A DNA stretch of 64,000 nt, from NCBI RefSeq assembly GCF_000473105.1, contig NZ_KI421498.1, positions 372,001-436,000 of the forward strand. Direction: 5' to 3'. The translations under genes and the position numbers were made by a program. Positions 62,628-64,000 of this stretch are shown here, one piece after another (the first letter of the stretch is position 1; every line of letters begins with the position of its first letter). The notes beneath the pieces were generated by a model, which worked only from the letters and a program-made list of their open reading frames with translations, made no database searches and was not told where the DNA came from. The stretch comes from Phaeobacter inhibens DSM 16374 (lineage in GTDB: Bacteria > Pseudomonadota > Alphaproteobacteria > Rhodobacterales > Rhodobacteraceae).

Positions 62628-63851
62628 GTGGACTATACCGCGAAACTCGACCAAGCGATTGATCAGCTCCACACGGAAGGTCGCTATCGGACATTCATCG
62701 ACATCGAACGGCAGAATGGCCAGTTTCCACATGCCGTCTGGACCCGTCCGGATGGCAGCAAACAGGATATCACCGTCTGGTGTGGCAATGACTATCTTGG
62801 CATGGGGCAACACCCTGTTGTGCTGGAAGCCATGCATGGCGCCATTGACGCCACCGGCGCAGGGTCCGGCGGCACCCGCAATATTTCAGGGACCACTGTC
62901 TATCACAAGCAGCTGGAAGCCGAGCTGGCGGATCTGCACCAGAAAGAAGCGGCGCTGCTGTTCACCTCAGCCTATATCGCCAATGATGCGACGCTGAGCA
63001 CGCTGCCGAAACTGTTTCCCGGCCTCATCATTTTCTCCGATGCGCTGAACCACGCCTCGATGATCGAAGGGGTGCGGCGCAACGGTGGTGCCAAGCGTAT
63101 TTTCCGCCACAATGATGTGGCGCATCTGCGGGAGTTGCTGGCAGCGGCGGACCCTGCTGCGCCGAAGCTGATCGCCTTTGAATCGGTCTACTCCATGGAT
63201 GGGGATTTTGGTCCGATTGCGGAGATCTGTGATCTGGCGGAGGAATTTGGCGCGCTCACCTATATCGATGAGGTGCATGCGGTTGGCATGTATGGCGCGC
63301 GTGGCGGCGGCGTCACTGAGCGGGATGGTCTGATTGACCGCATCGACATCGTAAACGGCACCCTGGCGAAGGCCTATGGTGTGATGGGGGGCTATATCGC
63401 CGCATCGGCAAAAATGTGTGACGCGATCCGCTCTTACGCGCCGGGCTTCATCTTTACCACCTCGCTGGCGCCTGCGGTTGCGGCAGGGGCGGCGGCCTCT
63501 GTTGCCTATCTCAAGACCGCGCCGGAATTGCGCGAACAGCATCAGCTGCAGGCGCGTATCCTGAAGATGCGTCTGAAGGGGCTTGGCCTGCCAATCATTG
63601 ATCACGGCAGCCATATTGTGCCGGTGATCGTTGGCAATCCGGTTCATACCCAGAAGCTGAGCGATATGCTGTTGTCAGATCACGGGATTTACGTCCAGCC
63701 AATCAACTTCCCGACAGTGCCGCGCGGCACCGAACGGCTGCGCTTTACCCCCTCTCCGGTGCATGGCCCAAAAGAGATCAACGCGCTGGTCAAGGCGATG
63801 GACGCGCTCTGGTCACATTGTGCGCTGAATCGTGCCGAAATGGCGGGCTGA
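62628..63851 (+). CDS. hemA: 5-aminolevulinate synthase
   Basis: This encodes 407 residues, the same length as the Rhodobacter enzyme. PLP-dependent alpha-oxoamine synthase features are [43 protein letters not shown] and [12 protein letters not shown] with the PLP lysine at K248, the number known for Rhodobacter ALAS. That agreement and GGAG 6 bases upstream favour the GTG at 62628 over an ATG at 62616. It condenses glycine and succinyl-CoA in the first step of tetrapyrrole synthesis. Confidence 0.95.
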   Translation: MDYTAKLDQAIDQLHTEGRYRTFIDIERQNGQFPHAVWTRPDGSKQDITVWCGNDYLGMGQHPVVLEAMHGAIDATGAGSGGTRNISGTTVYHKQLEAELADLHQKEAALLFTSAYIANDATLSTLPKLFPGLIIFSDALNHASMIEGVRRNGGAKRIFRHNDVAHLRELLAAADPAAPKLIAFESVYSMDGDFGPIAEICDLAEEFGALTYIDEVHAVGMYGARGGGVTERDGLIDRIDIVNGTLAKAYGVMGGYIAASAKMCDAIRSYAPGFIFTTSLAPAVAAGAAASVAYLKTAPELREQHQLQARILKMRLKGLGLPIIDHGSHIVPVIVGNPVHTQKLSDMLLSDHGIYVQPINFPTVPRGTERLRFTPSPVHGPKEINALVKAMDALWSHCALNRAEMAG

Positions 63852-64000
63852 TTCATAGCTCTGTGTCAAATTGGTAAGATTATGGTAGTATGATCATAAT
63901 CAAAGGGCGCAGGCGAATCGCATAAGGCGGATCCGTGACGTCCTGAATGTCGAATACGGCAGGCTAAAATGGGACAGCAGGCATGATCGGGCGCCTTACT

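Noticed and set aside
63852-64000. Start of a new gene at the right edge (ATG at 63984)
   Set aside because: Only six codons are in the window and no good ribosome site is present, so it cannot be supported.

Overview
The window is high-GC DNA from an alphaproteobacterium of the order Rhodobacterales, most likely the marine Roseobacter group (Phaeobacter/Ruegeria-like). This rests on the 5-aminolevulinate synthase HemA, the phaZ-phaC-phaP-phaR cluster, a form II CO-dehydrogenase-like operon, a TRAP dicarboxylate system with DctB/DctD, the siroheme/sulfite reductase operon with DUF2849 and DUF934, and the codon usage. No rRNA, transposase, integrase or CRISPR array was seen. Five tRNA genes lie near the right end.

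Layout. 1-3.2 kb: end of an ArsC-like gene, a small membrane protein, and a leftward bufferin-type operon (secreted Cys-rich precursor, DUF692/MNIO enzyme, DUF2063 partner, DoxX protein). 3.4-9.6 kb: thrS and housekeeping or unknown genes, including two alpha/beta hydrolases and a VOC protein. 9.7-14.4 kb: polyhydroxyalkanoate metabolism (depolymerase, synthase, phasin, regulator) with three perfect CTGC-N3-GCAG operators. 14.5-20.6 kb: molybdenum hydroxylase operon (XdhC-like factor, molybdopterin-binding protein, coxS, coxL, coxM); CoxL carries the form II motif AYRGAGR. 20.6-25.6 kb: a short chemoreceptor-like protein, infC with an apparent AUA start, an Ala/Glu-rich anchored protein, zinT and an MFS transporter. 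25.8-31.4 kb: assimilatory sulfate/sulfite reduction operon (cysG, DUF2849, cysI, cysH, DUF934, fpr) with a divergent Lrp-type regulator. 31.6-34.1 kb: MFS transporter and cytochrome P450. 34.1-41 kb: dctB-dctD and dctPQM, with two palindromes upstream of dctP. 41.2-47.99 kb: tpiA, A-type Fe-S carrier, a glycerophosphodiesterase, sufT, a COG0523 GTPase with DUF1826, and an NfeD/SPFH pair. 48.3-53.8 kb: tgt and lon, separated by a 1.3-kb segment with two lipoprotein genes, bounded by a duplicated tgt 3' end. 54-64 kb: MarR regulator with DUF1360, a GNAT-methyltransferase fusion, a YrhK-like protein, leucine-dehydrogenase-type enzyme with divergent Lrp regulator, two tRNA-Val, a phosphatase, three identical tRNA-Asp, an M20 peptidase and hemA.

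The most interesting items are the bufferin operon with a hairpin between precursor and enzyme genes, the lipoprotein cassette at the tgt 3' end (63-bp direct repeats, all differences synonymous), matching Zur-like boxes before two distant zinc genes, a paired MarR operator, a DctD lacking the sigma-54 contact motif next to clear palindromic sites, and a dispersed intergenic repeat in five copies.
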